Shown: positions 22,873 through 35,800 of the stretch, piece after piece | How the letters are laid out: every line of letters begins with the position of its first letter | How positions within the stretch are numbered: the stretch's first letter is position 1 | Source of the DNA: Diaprepes abbreviatus | Taxonomy: Eukaryota; Arthropoda; Insecta; Coleoptera; Curculionidae | DNA length: 64,000 nt | Direction of reading: 5' to 3' | NCBI GenBank assembly: GCA_034092305.1 | Contig: JASJET010000122.1 | Location: forward strand, 22,634,501 to 22,698,500 | The notes under the pieces: generated by a model | What the model was told of the DNA's origin: nothing | Database searches by the model: none | The model's input: the letters and a program-made list of their open reading frames with translations, nothing else | Position numbers and translations under genes: made by a program

Positions 22873-23748
22873 AGCTTTGTTCGTGGAAAGGATTTAGAAC
22901 CGATTCTGAACTAATACACATGCGCAGTTGAAATAGTAACGTCCGCGGATAACAAAGTTCTGAATTTTTACAGTTCCATGTTCGCGGAGAAAATATGTCG
23001 GTTCGTAATTGATTCTGAACTAGTTCTACCAGTTCTAAGGATTGAACAAGAACTGTAAGTTCGGAATTTTATACAGCGCCAGCTTTCATGCTGCGGCAGC
23101 AATGTGCAACTATTTGACAATTGTTTTTATTTTATTTTGGGTTTTTCTTTTGTTTATGTTATTTATTGCATTTGATGTTCCAGTATATATTTTATTATAT
23201 TATATTGGTTTTACTTTAATTAGTAATAATCTACCTAGAATATTAATTGATAAATTAAAAAAGTGTTTTTACCTTTTAGTTCAAACCTAAAAAAAAGATA
23301 TTTTTAGTGAATACTCCCATTATGTCAAATCATTTATCGTCCAGCGATGAGGAGAAATTCAAAATTCCTAAAGGTGCTAGTTATTTTGAGGAAATTTTGC
23401 CTCCCCCTCCCCATTTTCAGTTAAATCGAAAAATGGTACAAGAACTGGAACATCGCTGAGTTTTATATATTTTATAAAAAAAAAAACAATTATAATTCAA
23501 TATTTCTTTAAAAGAATGCTAATTATAAAATCTGATAAAAGACAGTTGTACGTTATTTAAAACAAAAGTCACCGTATGTTAAATAATGGGACTCATACCA
23601 CAGTAGATGATTCAAAGTTCCAAAATCGTTCGTGGTAAAAAAAATCCTGAACCGGTTAATAACTGAGTATGCGCTGTACGATAATCCTGAACTAATTCCT
23701 TACTAGTTCTGAATCGGTTCAGAAAATGACCCTCGAACAAAGCTATTA
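22873..23748 (+). mobile_element. Non-autonomous TIR element retaining an ORF start
   Basis: The left end TAGCTTTGTTCGTGG and the right end CGAACAAAGCTA are inverted. Inner similarity (GAACCGATTCTGAAC against GTTCTGAATCGGTTC) extends the TIR to about 60 bp. The TA at each border would fit a TA duplication, but the TSD length is uncertain. The interior (about 750 bp) has no complete transposase and contains the short frame at 23322-23459. I read it as a deletion derivative of a DNA transposon, superfamily unknown. Confidence 0.6.
23322..23459 (+). CDS. Short ORF, possible N-terminal remnant of a transposon protein
   Basis: The frame of 45 codons begins MSNHLSSSDEEKFKIPKG, continues ASYFEEILPPPPHF and ends with TGA at 23457-23459. 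It is less AT-rich than its surroundings, hydrophilic and acidic, then proline-rich. That composition is more protein-like than neighbouring chance frames. It lies inside the TIR element 22873-23748. I do not recognise a family. It may be the first exon of the parental element's protein left after internal deletion. Confidence 0.35.
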   Translation: MSNHLSSSDEEKFKIPKGASYFEEILPPPPHFQLNRKMVQELEHR

Positions 23749-25362
23749 TTGTAAGGAAATATAACAATGAATTTGTAAGAAATATATTTAAATTCTTATT
23801 TAAGTCATATGGTGAACGATCTTTAAAAAAGTCAGAAAAAATGTAAATTAAATTTAATCTTTAGATCGACTTTCGTTGTGGTCGTTAAACAGTCAACGCG
23901 TGTGCCCGTGCGCGCCTGCAAAATGCAAGAAAAAACGTAGTTGGGAGGTTTTGGGACGAATACAGGAGTCAATATAAGGGAAAAGTGATTAGGTGAAAGT
24001 TAGTGTGTAGCTGCGTGCTCTACAGAGATGGAGGCGATTTTTTACCCACAAGTTGTACTTTTTTGTAGTCACACATGTGACTAGAAAGTTTTTTGTCATA
24101 GTCGGTCACAGATGTGTCAACAATCTTAGTGGGATGATTGAAGTATCTATAATGAAGCATCTTTCAGGGTTTTAATTTTTAGAAAATGGTCTCCCCAAAC
24201 CCGGTCAACGTGTAAACGTTCTCGATGGGTTTTCGAATTAATATGGTTTAACCAAGAGACGGGGGAAAGAAATGCTGACTAAAATGCTTTAGACACATGC
24301 CACACAAACAAAAAACTGTTAGATTGACATATGACTAAACGTGTGTAAAAATAATAAACAAATAATAAATACCACCATCAAAAAATTAAGTTAGTTTTGG
24401 GCAAATAAGTTAAACAGAATAAAAAATTTAAATTCGAGGACGAAAATATCTAATTTATTATTTAACATAATTTCAATGCTTAGATCATTTTGTCTTGTTT
24501 AAAATATTATTTTGGCATTCTTAACCATTTTTTTTTGCTTTTTTCATACGAATAGGACATAGACTTTTGACATATTGACGTTTGGAGTCTTTTAGTTCAG
24601 GTTAGTTCAGTGGTTGATTATATTTTAATCATAAATTTTCACTTACAAGTTATACGTCACTTTCATACCTTCAGATCTCAACTAAAAATTAAAAATTAAC
24701 AATTTACAACTAAGAAGTTGACGAACATTCAAGATTTTTTTGGTTGGAATAAAAATAAATAAATACATCAAAATAGAAAAAATAACAAATAAATCTTAAT
24801 GAAAATGTGCCCTAAAATGGCGGAAAGACTTAAATAATCACAGTTAAACAGCAAAAAATTTACGTTTTACTTTTAGGTTAGAGTATCAATAGGTAATTTG
24901 GATTAGTTATCCTTAATTTATATGAAATGCTAAATTTTGTAGGGAAAGTCTACACATGGGATTTTTATTCTTTAGTGGAAGTGTTAATTTAGTGAAAGTT
25001 CTCAGTATTATTGTTAATTTTTGGAAGTATGAATCGACCATAAAGTAGAATATCTTTTAAAAACGAGATGACGTTATTCACGTCGCGGGAGTCTGTGGCT
25101 TTTTAAAATAATCACGTACGGTGTCCAAATTGTTTAAATTAAAAAATACTACAAACATCAATTTTATTGGTTGTTTTGGTGTGGCAAAAATTTCAAAAAA
25201 TATGTTTCGTTGAATACAAGACGCTTTTACCAATAACCGGATATTCACCAACGTGAAAAAATCAGATAATTCAGTGATAAACCCTGACGGGAAAAATAAA
25301 AGATTTAGTAGATCAAATTTCACATTTTTTCAAAAGATAATGTCTGGTAATACCTTTCCATA
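23749..25362. other. No gene seen; unassigned patch at 23870-24270
   Basis: Mostly AT-rich. The patch at 23870-24270 is richer in GC and CpG but contains no long frame. It could hold non-coding exon or promoter sequence. I cannot assign it. Confidence 0.4.
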
Positions 25363-25366
25363 ATAT

Positions 25367-25727
25367 TGTTACGATCTTGTCTCTTTAAAAATCGCTTACT
25401 GGGTTTGCAGAATAAAATGCAACACCTTTTACTAATGCTCTCAACACTTATATTAACTATTTGTTAACATAGCTAAATACAAATCTTTTATTACTACTTC
25501 TTAATATTTCACTATTCAAATACCACTATATTACGTTTATTTTATCCCTATTTATATACCTATGTAATCTCTTAAACAAATCTAGAACATAAAAGTTGAG
25601 AGCTATCTAGAAATATGACTCATCGATATAATATTCCTTTCCGCACCTTGTAACAAAGATGACTCATCACATCGGAATATTTGTGAACGTAGACGTATCA
25701 ATAAGCTTCTTCTAGTTATTTGTAACA
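25367..25727 (-). repeat. LTR (3' LTR in element orientation)
   Basis: Begins TGTTACGATC and ends TTTGTAACA on the plus strand, giving the canonical TG...CA ends. It contains ATCGATATAATATTCCTTTC and CTATCTAGAAATA shared with the partner LTR. The 361-bp length is close to the 372 bp of the partner, with many substitutions and small indels between them. Confidence 0.85.
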
Positions 25728-26000
25728 CTACTCCCCTCCTAGTTCTGATCGTTCCGATCAGCTTCGATATCTGCGTGGTATGGCTTCAATCTGTTGAAAT
25801 GTGCTATTTCCATTTTGGTCTTGGGACTTCGCTGAATGCTATAAACAACGTCATTGATTCTTTTCAGAACAGTATATGGTCCTTCCCATGATGGAATCAA
25901 CTTAGGCAATTTGCCTTTCTTTCTCTATAGATTCCATAACCAAACTCGATCACCTTGCTGAAAGCCTGCCGAGTTTGTTTTGATGTCATCCAGTCTTGAT
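25728..26000 (-). pseudogene. Integrase C-terminal fragment of the LTR element
   Basis: Read on the minus strand, GFQQGDRVWLWNL is followed by a stop, then KLPKLIPSWEGPYTVLKRIN, then DVVYSIQRSPKTKMEIAHFN and RLKPYHADIEA, ending at a TAG just before the polypurine tract. WEGPY followed by a beta-rich segment and HFNRLKPYH is the GPY/F end of gypsy-type integrases, which helps bind DNA ends. One in-frame stop and loss of the catalytic core make it non-functional. There is also a short local duplication of GATGTCATCCAGTC near 25982-26010. Confidence 0.8.
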
Positions 26001-26192
26001 GTCATCCAGTCATCCGTTAACTTTTGCGTTTGTCCTCGTACAATTTGATTGAATTTTTTTGCTGTTCTTGAACAATAACCTCTTGTAACCATAACTTGTT
26101 TTTCTATAAGACGTTGTTCTTATTTTGGAGACGTGATTCTTCTTTTTGGTAACGTTCTTTTCTTCTTGCTTATCTTTAAGGTGACGGTCTTC

Positions 26193-26417
26193 TTATTTTT
26201 CTTTCTGGCGCCGCGCTTTTCTTCCTATTGTTCTTTTTTGGTGCCATTCTTTTTTTTCTTGTTTGTTTCGAAAGAGACGTTGTTCCATATGTTCCATAAA
26301 ATCAGCTAATATTTTATTTATTTGCTCCATTTCGGCTGTTTGAGGTCTAGTATTTACTATAAAAACTTCTAGGATCATCTCGAGAACTCGTTTTTCCCTA
26401 TTCCTTTTAGTTTTCAA
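26193..26417 (-). pseudogene. Gag N-terminal coiled-coil fragment of the LTR element
   Basis: A 74-codon minus-strand frame reads EMEQINKILADFMEHMEQRL then a Lys/Glu/Gln-rich tail. This heptad-like charged pattern is usual for the linker at the start of gag in many insect gypsy-type elements. It lies at the expected side, downstream of the primer-binding site. The tail, rich in repeats of TTCTT on the plus strand, looks slippage-prone. The capsid and nucleocapsid parts are deleted. Confidence 0.5.
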
Positions 26418-26649
26418 ATAGAATTTTCTAGAAATTTGTCAAAAATTTGATTCTAAGCTTGTTAATGACAAATCTGATGATAAACTCTGTTTCGTTTAAA
26501 AACAGAACGTTCTAGAACGTTATCGAAGATTAATCTTATTTTCTTACCTGATAACAAATCCAACAGTGTAATCTGTTTTCCTCTATCTCTTTTAATTTCC
26601 AATAAAATTTTCTGGAAACCCGGTGATAATCCTCACTTCTGACACCAAC

Positions 26650-27021
26650 TGTTATGATCTTTTCTTTTTAAAAACGTTCACTGGGTTCGCAGAATAAAAC
26701 ACAACACCTTTCACGGATACTTCCAATACTTATAATAACTATTTCTTAACACAGCTAACACACCACTCTCTTATTATTACTTCTTAATATCTTCACTATT
26801 CAGATACCACTATACAACTAGCTATACTACATATCCTATGCCTATTTATATACCTATGGTATCTTCTATACAAATTTAGAACATGAAAGTTGAGATCTAT
26901 CTAGAAATAGGACTCATCGATATAATATTCCTTTCGATACATTATAACAAAGATGACTTATCACATCGAAATATTTGTATACCAGGGCGTATCAATAAGT
27001 TTCTTCTAGTCGTTTGTAATA
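26650..27021 (-). repeat. LTR (5' LTR in element orientation)
   Basis: Begins TGTTATGATC and ends TTTGTAATA, a decayed version of the partner's TTTGTAACA. It aligns along its length with 25367-25727. Visible divergence between the two LTRs indicates an old insertion. Confidence 0.85.
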
Positions 27022-27025
27022 ATAT

Positions 27026-30000
27026 TATAATTTCTGGAAATTAAAAACAACCTAAAATGCCATCAAGGAATGAAAACCAACTAACTTAAATCTAAAATGG
27101 ATATTTATTGATATGTATTTGTTAATAAAAAAAACCTAATAAATCATTTATTAGTTAAAGAAATTTGTCAATTTTAAGCCGGAGTTTCCAATAATTTTTT
27201 TACCTCATATAAGTTCCGGTTTTCGTTTTTTAATTAATTTTGTTTTCGTATCTGGTAGAGATTTTTTTGATACTAATTAAATATAAGCATTAATTAAACA
27301 CCATGTCGCATCAAATTTTATAACTAATGTAATGTTTGTTTTCGCTTTTTTGATGACAATTTCAAGTTAGGATATGTATTCATAACTGATATCTGTACCT
27401 ACACTTTAGTTGACATGTAGACCATAATTACTTCTTCGAAAATGAGTTATTTTTAAACGGTTTGTTCCAAATATATTATTTTCAATACCAACTCCCAAAC
27501 AATCCTTGGAATACTATTTTGGTGACCAAGTTCATGTTAATTTTTTAAACAAACAAAATAGTTGATATATTATGTCGTTCTTAGTGTGACGAGAAATGTG
27601 TCATATTACATTTTTCAAATTTGACCCTTTTAAAAATAAAGAGTTTCTTAAAGTTAAATTGATTGTATGATCTAAGTCACGTTTTATCTGTTATCTTTAA
27701 ACTTGTCAAATTAGGAGGACTGACCAGTTTAAAAACCAATTGGAAAAGCCGACAAATATTAAGCAAAATATTTTATCTGTATTTCGGAAAATATGTCGAT
27801 TTTTTTTATTCATCTGCCTTCGGTAGATCCTTCTCCTCCGTAAGGAAGTTTGCTATTATAATGCACGTGTAGCTTACACGTCCCACGCTATGCTTCGAGT
27901 CTGAAGTTACAAATTCCCCATTTATAATACTTTTTACTTTCACAGAACATAATCTCTTAGACACATCGATAAAATATAGTTAAAATGAAAATAATTTGAA
28001 CTATATAAATAATTCAAGCAAATATAATTTCATTATTACCAAGATAAATAAATGCTTTTTCTAATTGAAGGAAGAAATTACAAGTAGAAGGTTATATAGA
28101 AAAAACATTCTGTTCTGAATTTCTCTTCAGCAAATTTAATTTTTAGCAATACTAATTTGGCAAATTTTGCTACTTACCTTAGTGAAAAGTTCTCTTCCCG
28201 GAACACACAAAGTAAACATTCACCGCTATATTTTGTTTATGGCATTCTTTACGTTCAAAGAAAAAAAATCACGTACGGACAGAGATAAAATCTTATTCGC
28301 GCTTTCTGCAAAGAAATTCTTGTGATTTTATGTATCCCATGTTCCCACGCCCACCAGGCCTATACGCGAGAGATATCAATTTATTGCAGCTGTAATGACT
28401 GAACCAGTGTCGTATATAGAGTTTCCGACATGCATGAGCGTCGGGAAAATTTATTTCCAGGGGGTATGTACTAACAAGAAAATAGATAATACTACTCTGA
28501 ATCTAATTATGTATTCATAAAAATAAAAAAAGTAGCATTATTCTAAACAAAGTTTTCTTCCATCATTGTAATGTTAGAAGGAAGATTTGAAAATGGCTTT
28601 TTATTCTGTAGACAAATAATCAATTTTAGATGGCTTGTAAGTTGAAAAACGGAATTTATAAAAGAAAAGCTGAAAGATATAATATTGTATTAAACTCAGA
28701 TATTAGAATATTTGTGCGTTTCAAAAATAATTCCGCTAGTTTGGTATTTCAACTAAAGTTAGTTCATCGTTATAGAAAAAATATAAATTTGCCTTTTTGT
28801 GGTATAACAGTCGTTTTGCATTTAACATTAAAACCTCATAAAAATTTTTCATTATCGAACTTTTGAACCAACTTCATTTTCATATAACTTTTTATAACTG
28901 ATAAATATTTAGATTAAATTTTTAGCAAGATTTAAAGTGCTCTCCGTGGGTATCCCATGAATATAGATGGAATAAGATAGGTTTATTAGAAAGGGATCAA
29001 AAATTTAAAAAAACTGAAAAAAAAACTTTTGATATGAGTGAGATATCTTGATGAGATTCTCACTTTAAAAATATTCTCAAGATTGGTTTATTCCTAGGGT
29101 TTTAAACACTAAAAAAGTCTGCAAAATTTGTTGACCTGTGAACTTTTTAATAATTTCATTCGCATGTAACTCGTGATAGGAGTTAGATATTTGATGCAGT
29201 TTTCAGTATATGGAAGAGAGTACGCCTTTCGGAATTCTGTAAAAATATTTCTATAGTATGTTTTTTCTTTTGTCAGAAATGATCGGAAATATGTCAATGA
29301 TTAATTTCAAAATGGTAGATTAAAAATTTTATTTTGCTTGATTTCGATCAACAAAGGCAATTTAGAGTTTTTAGAGTCTAGATTATGAATCTGTAATCAT
29401 GTTTTACACATGATGGATTTAAACGTCAAATTAAAGATTATATTAGGCTTGATTTTAAACAAATTTGCTGCTTAGAAGTTTCGGGGTTGCAGAATTTAAA
29501 GGGAGAGAGAGATATTAATTAAAGACACAACAGCCTCTTGGGCTTTTTAGTGTCTATATTGAGATTTGTATATTATTTAAAGGTTTTTAATGCAACCCAA
29601 ATTAGTATGCAGGAAATTTCAACATTGCAGATGATGGCGGAAATGTAAAATTTTACGCTGGTTGTTTATTTTAATGAATGCTGGCCACAGTGAAGTAAAT
29701 ATAACAAGAATGCTACTTGTATATAAGCAGGGAGGATAGGGAAATTATATTCAAATTAATCCTTTAAATTGTTGAGTTGTTGATGTGGAGAAAAATATAA
29801 AGATAAAACTAAATACCATAATAATAGTTTTCAAATCACTAATTCCTTGTGAAATAGGGACTAAAATCCCATATTAAATGTTGTAAAATTTGAAGATTTT
29901 GTTAATAGATATTGTTTCTTTTCTAGAAAAGAAATTTCTATGAAATAAAAGTAAATCAAAATTGTGAAATTTATCAAGATCTCTTTGAAAATAAAAAAAA

Positions 30001-31499
30001 ATAAATAAAAATGCCACAAGAAAAATAAGGGCTCGTTAATATAGATTATACATTATGTTTAATCTTAGGTTGAGATTCGGTGTTGCAAAGAAAAAGTAAG
30101 TAAATTACAAGATGAGTCATAAATCATCAGAGGTTCCTCATCAAATAAGAGGAGTGATAATAAAATTAAAAAAGAAAAAAAAAGTCAAACTGCAAGTAAC
30201 AGAATTATAGGAATAAAACGGTCGTCAAAAATTCAATCAATTATAAACAAAATATAAAGCAATACATACAGAAAAATATATGGCAAGGAGAATAAAAGAA
30301 ATGTTTTGATCTAGAAAATCGAGAAGTAATAAGGAATCTTTAATTAACTGAAGCGAAAATAAAAAAAAATAGAAGATTGTGCATTTTACAACAATAAGGA
30401 TATTTTTAAGAAATAATGGTTTACATGTGAAAGGAAAATTTTGTATAAAAAACCATCTTGGAATAGTACCGCTATCATGCCACTACACCATCCAGATGGG
30501 CTGTAATAATTCTTTCCAACGAAGCTATGCATATTCCAATTCAGAAACAACTTATACATAAAGTAAATCTGAGTTTTTAAATTTTTATTTTACAGTTTTA
30601 TATACTAACTGATATAGAAACCTAATAAAATAAATCATGTATAAACAAAAAATGCAAACATAAGGTTTAAGGTTACGTTTTCTTGGTTTAGCAAGTAACC
30701 CCCCCCCATTATCCACTGATAACTTAACTCATGGTTGACTTAGGGTAAAACTTCATCAGTTGTGAAAGAGTTTTTTGTTGATAACCAATTCTTTTGTTCT
30801 AATCTTTCGGTAACCACACGTTATGAAGTTTGGCCTAAGAGATTATAAAACCATACTAGACGCTATTAGTTTTAAGGCACCTACTTCAAACTACGCATGG
30901 ACAAATACTTTTTCTCTATTATCGTTTAAAGAGGTCCATTTGCTACCACATGACTCGAATAAAGTGCAGTACCCAATATTTGACAAATTAAATTAAAATA
31001 CCAATAAAAAATAATATAATTTAAAAATAAATAGAATGTAAGACACTTATCGTTGAAATAGAAAATATTAAAAAAATAAATAATTAAATACGGAACTTCA
31101 TTTGGCACTAGTAACTAGTGTGTGATTTGGCAATGTTGTGCTTTTAAGATTTATGTTTATTTAATACTCTTTCACAATAAATAAGTTTACAAAATAGTAT
31201 AACAGTCGAATGTCTCATAACGAAGATGTTGGTCAGTTTGTAAGCCTTAAATAAAAACAGTAGCGTTACAATATACTGAACGCAAAAAAAACGTAAATTG
31301 GTAGAAAATTTCACTCCACAAGACATGTAAAATCATAGCAATAACCAACTGGGAGAAATCAAATGTATTGCTGATGATTTGTGGGGTAAAAATTGTGATT
31401 TATCAATGTATCTAAAACATGTCGTTAAAGAAGAAATTTTTGAGCTAGTAAGTATATTTGGTGTAAAATGTAATAGTTTAAATTTATAATATTAACTTC
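27026..31499. other. Long AT-rich stretch without recognisable gene
   Basis: No gene was recognised in about 4.5 kb. A patch at 28300-28460 is less AT-rich, with CpGs and phrases such as CCACCAGGCCTATACGCGAG, but both strands are interrupted in all frames. A C9 run at 30701-30709 is a simple repeat. Confidence 0.45.
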
Positions 31500-31862
31500 A
31501 TATTATAGTTCGATTAACTTTATCGTGTAAATTTTTGAGAATTCAGTTTTCAAAAATTTAAAAATTTGTTCTGATGGGAGATCAGGATCTTGGCACTTGA
31601 AATTATTTTACCATTTGTTGAGCAGATAAGATTGAAAAAGATTGAAAATTAACTTTTTGAAACATACAGATTTCTTTTTTCCCAATAAAATATTTTGCCC
31701 ACCGTGCATATTAATAAAAAAAAAGACAATGTAAAATCAAGATTAACCTGCATTAGAATGAAGTAGAAACGTATGGTAATGTTGCATGAGCACGTAATTC
31801 ACATCTATGAATACATTCAATGTGAAAATTTTGACTGATTGATATATTTAATTATTGTGATG

Positions 31863-31864
<2 letters not shown>
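31500..31864 (+). repeat. Dispersed repeat, partner of 63445-63830
   Basis: The block aligns along about 330 bp with 63445-63830. Shared phrases are GAGAATTCA.TTTTCAAAAA, GAAACATACAGATTTCTTTT and GATTAACCTGCATT, and the block ends in TTGCATGAGC.CG.AATTCA. Both copies are in the same orientation. Here it runs into a (TA)n tract; at 63.8 kb it runs into ordinary AT-rich sequence. No coding potential and no TIR were recognised, so the family is unknown. Confidence 0.75.

Positions 31865-31913
<49 letters not shown>
31865..31913. repeat. (TA)n microsatellite
   Basis: An uninterrupted AT dinucleotide run of about 49 bp at the 3' edge of the dispersed repeat. Confidence 0.95.
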
Positions 31914-31914
<1 letters not shown>

Positions 31915-33521
31915 CTTGGATTTTACACGGTAAAGTTAATTGAAATTCCGCGATGGTATAGATTACAACTTAAACTATCTTAAAAAAACTGATATTTATT
32001 GTAATCCAATATTTTTTACTTACAGCGATTGGACCTCCTTAATAATTTAATAATTGTTAAATTGTGATTTAAAAAAAAAGATTTTATTTCTTGAAATAAA
32101 ATGTAATTAAAATACTATTTTGTGGATAAATAGACAAATAATAAATCTCCGACGATATGTAGATTTATTCAAAACTACCTTTCTAATTGTTACTTTTTCT
32201 CTTCTTGTTAAATTCCTATTAAATTTGATGGCTTTGTATTTTGTATCAGACCAGATTATTATGTGTTTGTATGGATGTAAACTGTAATGTATAAAACTGT
32301 CAACGGCACTCTTCTTTAATTGTTTTCATTGAATAATTGAAACCATTTAAGACATTAGTATGCAACTTTGTCTACATAATTCTAAAAAATGTCTAAAAAA
32401 TGAATTGCAGTTGAAATTTGTGTAATTAAAAACGCTGTTAAGAAGACCTATTTTTTTTTATGCCTTAGGTACGTCTGTGGAAAGCTTCACGTTTCTACAA
32501 GATGGGCATTTATTAAACAAAGCGCAAACTACACTTTAAAAAATACATCGATTGTTAAAACTGAAATTTCTTATAAAAAATTAGGAATTTGTTACGTTAA
32601 TAATAATCTTAATTTTATTCTATTTTAATGCGATCTAAAAGAGCGTAAAGGAAATTTGACTGTATCGACTTCAAAGTTGTTCACAATTAATTGAACAACT
32701 GTACCTAAAAATAGTGCTTTTTCTTATTGGAGAAACTTTATATTTACTTCTCCTTTCAAACCCCACATTTATTAAAATCTAATCTAATAATTGTGTAATG
32801 TTAGGCTGCCTCTAAATATAAATTATAATGTTACGAAATATTTGCCCTTCGATAATTACTCTGATAATTTCTCGCTTTTTGCGAGAGTCATTTTACGTGT
32901 AAAATGACACCTGCAAAAATCACTTATGCAAATTGTTTAAGTATATATCAACTATGTTAGATAAAAAGGTATTCGGAAAAACATTTAAAGAACACCTGGA
33001 CAATAATTCTATTAATTAAATAATTAATCAGTAAACACCGTTAATGTTGTAGGAAAGTATGAACAATTATGGTATTGATACATTTATTAAAATAATTGTA
33101 GGTATGGAATATGAAACTCGTTTTGAATTAAATACACAAAAAGGCATAAAAGCCATGCTACAAATTTGATTTAAATCAACTCTTTATATGGGGATCAGTA
33201 GAATAACCTGTGTTGAAATAGGAAGAGTTGAATAAATCGTTTTTTAACTAAAAAATGTATCAATTTACACCACTATACATAGTTTTTTTTTTAATTTCAA
33301 TAGTCAATTATAAAAAAATTCATTTAAATCCTTTCTTGCTCTTACCCAAATTAATATAAATAAATCAACAAGGACCCGTTTTTGCTCCGTTTTCAAAATA
33401 CATAGTTTTTTTTTGGAGGGTGGAGGAATTTTTAAAAAATGACTAACATGATTTATATGCAATTTGGATAATGAGAAGGGTATAAAATAATAAAAGTGTG
33501 AATTGTTTCACCATGCATTTT
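31914..33521. other. No gene seen
   Basis: AT-rich sequence. At 32888-32909 there is a small perfect hairpin, GTCATTTTAC/GTAAAATGAC with a 2-nt loop, of unknown meaning. Confidence 0.5.
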
Positions 33522-35336
33522 AACCGACTTCTAAAAGGAGGTTCTCAATTCGTCGACTATGTATTTTTTTATGTATGTACACCGATTACTCCGGAACGGC
33601 GGCACCGATTTGAATGAAATTTTTCACGTTATATTCAGGAAGTTGCTGCGGTGGTTCCATATGTTTTTCGACGAAATTGGTGCAGCAAAATCCGAGATGG
33701 AGCCGACAATTTGGCGGCCAAAAAAATTAATTTTATCCGAATTTCTCCAAAAATGGTGTGGGGTAGTTTTCGGGGTCACACATAATGAATACAAAATATT
33801 TTTAAAAAATTCAATATGGCGGACAAAAAATCAGTTTTGTCCGATTTTCTCCAAAATTGGTACGGAGGAGTTTGCAGGGTCGCACATAATGAATCTGAAA
33901 TTATTTTCAAAAAAATAAATATGGCGAATCCAATATGGCGACCGAAAAAATCAATTTTGTCCGATTTTCTTCAAAATTTGTATGGGAGAGTTTTCAGGGT
34001 GGCACATAACGAATCTGAAATTAATTTTAAAAAATTTAATTTATCAAATATGGCGCATAAAAAATTAATTTTGTCCGATTTTTTCTAAAATTGATATGGG
34101 GGAGTTTTTGGAATAGCACATTACGAATCTGAAATTATTTAAAAAAATTAAATATGACAGATCCAAGATAGCGGATTAAAGATTCTACATCTCTCGATTT
34201 TGTCTAAAATCAGTATTAGATGATTTTTGTTACTATTAATTACGAATCTACAATATTTATTAAAAAATCTGGCGGATTCAATATGGCGTCCTAACAATTT
34301 TACATGTTTCGATTTTCTCCAAAACTGATATAGCGGGTTCTTGCGGATGTAAATTATGATTTTAAAAATATTTTTTCAGGATTTAATAGGACAAATCCAA
34401 TATAGTGGACTAAAAATTTTACATTTTTTGATTTTGTTCAAAGGTGGGATTGAATCGTTTTGAGGATGTAAATAGCGAATATAAAATTATTTTAAGAAAA
34501 TCTAATATGTCAGATGCAATATGACGGTCTAGAAATTTTAAGTTTCCGGATTTCATCCAAAATTAGTACTAGGGGGTTTTGAAGGGTTTAGATTTAGATT
34601 AGATTAAGACGTTCAAATTATTTTTTTGAAATTCAATACGGCGGATCCAATACGGTGGGTTGAAAATTTTACCTTATTCGCATTTTTTTTTTAGATTTGG
34701 TATTAGTGGGTTTACGTCTCAAGTTCTTTAAATATCGATATTGTAAGGTTTTGGGGCCTATATTACCAATCTAAAATTAATTTGAAATTTAAGATAGTGG
34801 ATTTACTATGACAGACTAAATATTTGTTTGACACAATTTCACTGGTATTGGGAGAACTCTAAAAATCAATGAATTTTTAGTGGTTCATTTTAGTGTGATT
34901 TACAACTTTGGATAAAATGAGTAATTTTTTGCCACCCTGGACTCATTGCGAGGTATACTTATCTCGATTAGTATGTAGTTCAAATTATTTGTGGACACCA
35001 TAATGAATTCAAAACTAAAAATCGAGAAATAATATTTTTATTAAAAAAATTGAACCGACTTCTAAAAGTGCGCTAAAAAGTGAAAAAAAAACTATAAATT
35101 TTTATATGAAATTGAAATTTTTGAAGTCGGCGCCAAATTATTTTCAAATAAAATAAATAACTACTAATATATACAATTTATGGTAAGAAAGCAATTACAA
35201 ATAAAGTATTTTTAATCTGTTTACGCGAATCACATTTTGTCAGGAATTATTTTGGCGCCGACTTCAAAAATTTCAATTTCATATAAAAATTTATAGTTAT
35301 TTTTCACTTTTTAGCGCACTTTTAGAAGTCGATTCA
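33522..35336 (+). repeat. AACCGACTTC repeat family, copy A
   Basis: Starts AACCGACTTCTAAAAGGAGG and ends CTTTTAGAAGTCGATTC, so the ends are short inverted repeats. The first 200 bp is a unique head containing ATTACTCCGGAACGG. The middle is a run of imperfect subrepeats of roughly 100-120 bp, each holding AATATGGCGGAT, TTTTGTCCGATTTTCTCC and GGGTCACACATAA-like phrases. The tail is a large palindrome (35045-35336). The short frames across the subrepeats are not genes. It resembles a non-autonomous DNA element whose core expanded as a minisatellite; the superfamily is unknown. Confidence 0.8.
35045..35336. repeat. Terminal palindrome of copy A
   Basis: Left arm 35049-35150 (ACCGACTTCTAAAAGTGCGC and TGAAATTTTTGAAGTCGGCG) and right arm 35240-35336 are reverse complements with few differences, around an 85-bp spacer. 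Equivalent palindromes end copies B (42366-42653) and C (45465-45748). Confidence 0.85.
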
Positions 35337-35559
35337 ATTTTTTTTTTTAATTTTATTATTCCTAAAAGTATGAATTAACGAAGTATTTCATAGTTTTATT
35401 TTTAAAATTATCAATTGACGAAGTAATTAATTATTTATGGAATAAAATCTGGAAAAATTTGTATAATAGCTCTTACTAAATATATGAAACGAAATCATGG
35501 ATAAACTACGTCAACTACTTTATGAGATATAAAAACACTCTAAAAAAATTAAATTAGTC

Positions 35560-35800
35560 TGTTTTGTTTATCGGACCGAATAGGGTAACAATGAAGAGGT
35601 CTTAAAAATGTAATTAATTATTTATATATTAAATTTTTTATTTGGTCGCCTCATTTATGAAATAAAAACCTCTAAATTTGCTTATAATTGTCGCTTTATT
35701 TTACGAATGTGAATATTGGTAAATACGCCTGGCAGGACAATGTTCTGTTAGAAGGATTGGAGATCAATGGGGTTCTTTGATATGGAAGAACGGGAATTCA
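35560..35800 (+). repeat. Dispersed repeat, partner of 7440-7640
   Basis: Shares ordered phrases with 7440-7640: TTTATCGGACCGAATAGGGT, AAATTTGCTTATAATTGTCG, GAATATTGG and GGGGTTCTTTGATATGGAAG. No coding potential recognised. Confidence 0.55.

Larger units (their letters stand above)
25367..27021 (-). mobile_element. Ty3/gypsy-type LTR retrotransposon, internally deleted
   Basis: Two direct LTRs (25367-25727 and 26650-27021) flank only 922 bp. The flanks carry a 4-bp duplication ATAT at 25363-25366 and 27022-27025. Orientation is minus: next to the 26650 LTR the minus strand reads TGGTGTCAGAAGTGAGG, a primer-binding site of the kind common in insect gypsy-like elements, and next to the 25727 LTR it reads AGGAGGGGAG, a polypurine tract. 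A gag start and the integrase C-terminus survive. Protease, reverse transcriptase, RNase H and the integrase core are gone. The element can no longer encode its own transposition. Confidence 0.85.

Noticed and set aside
33559..34088. 119- and 90-codon frames in copy A
   Set aside because: They run through noncoding subrepeats and give internally repetitive peptides. The equivalent frames are broken in copies B and C.
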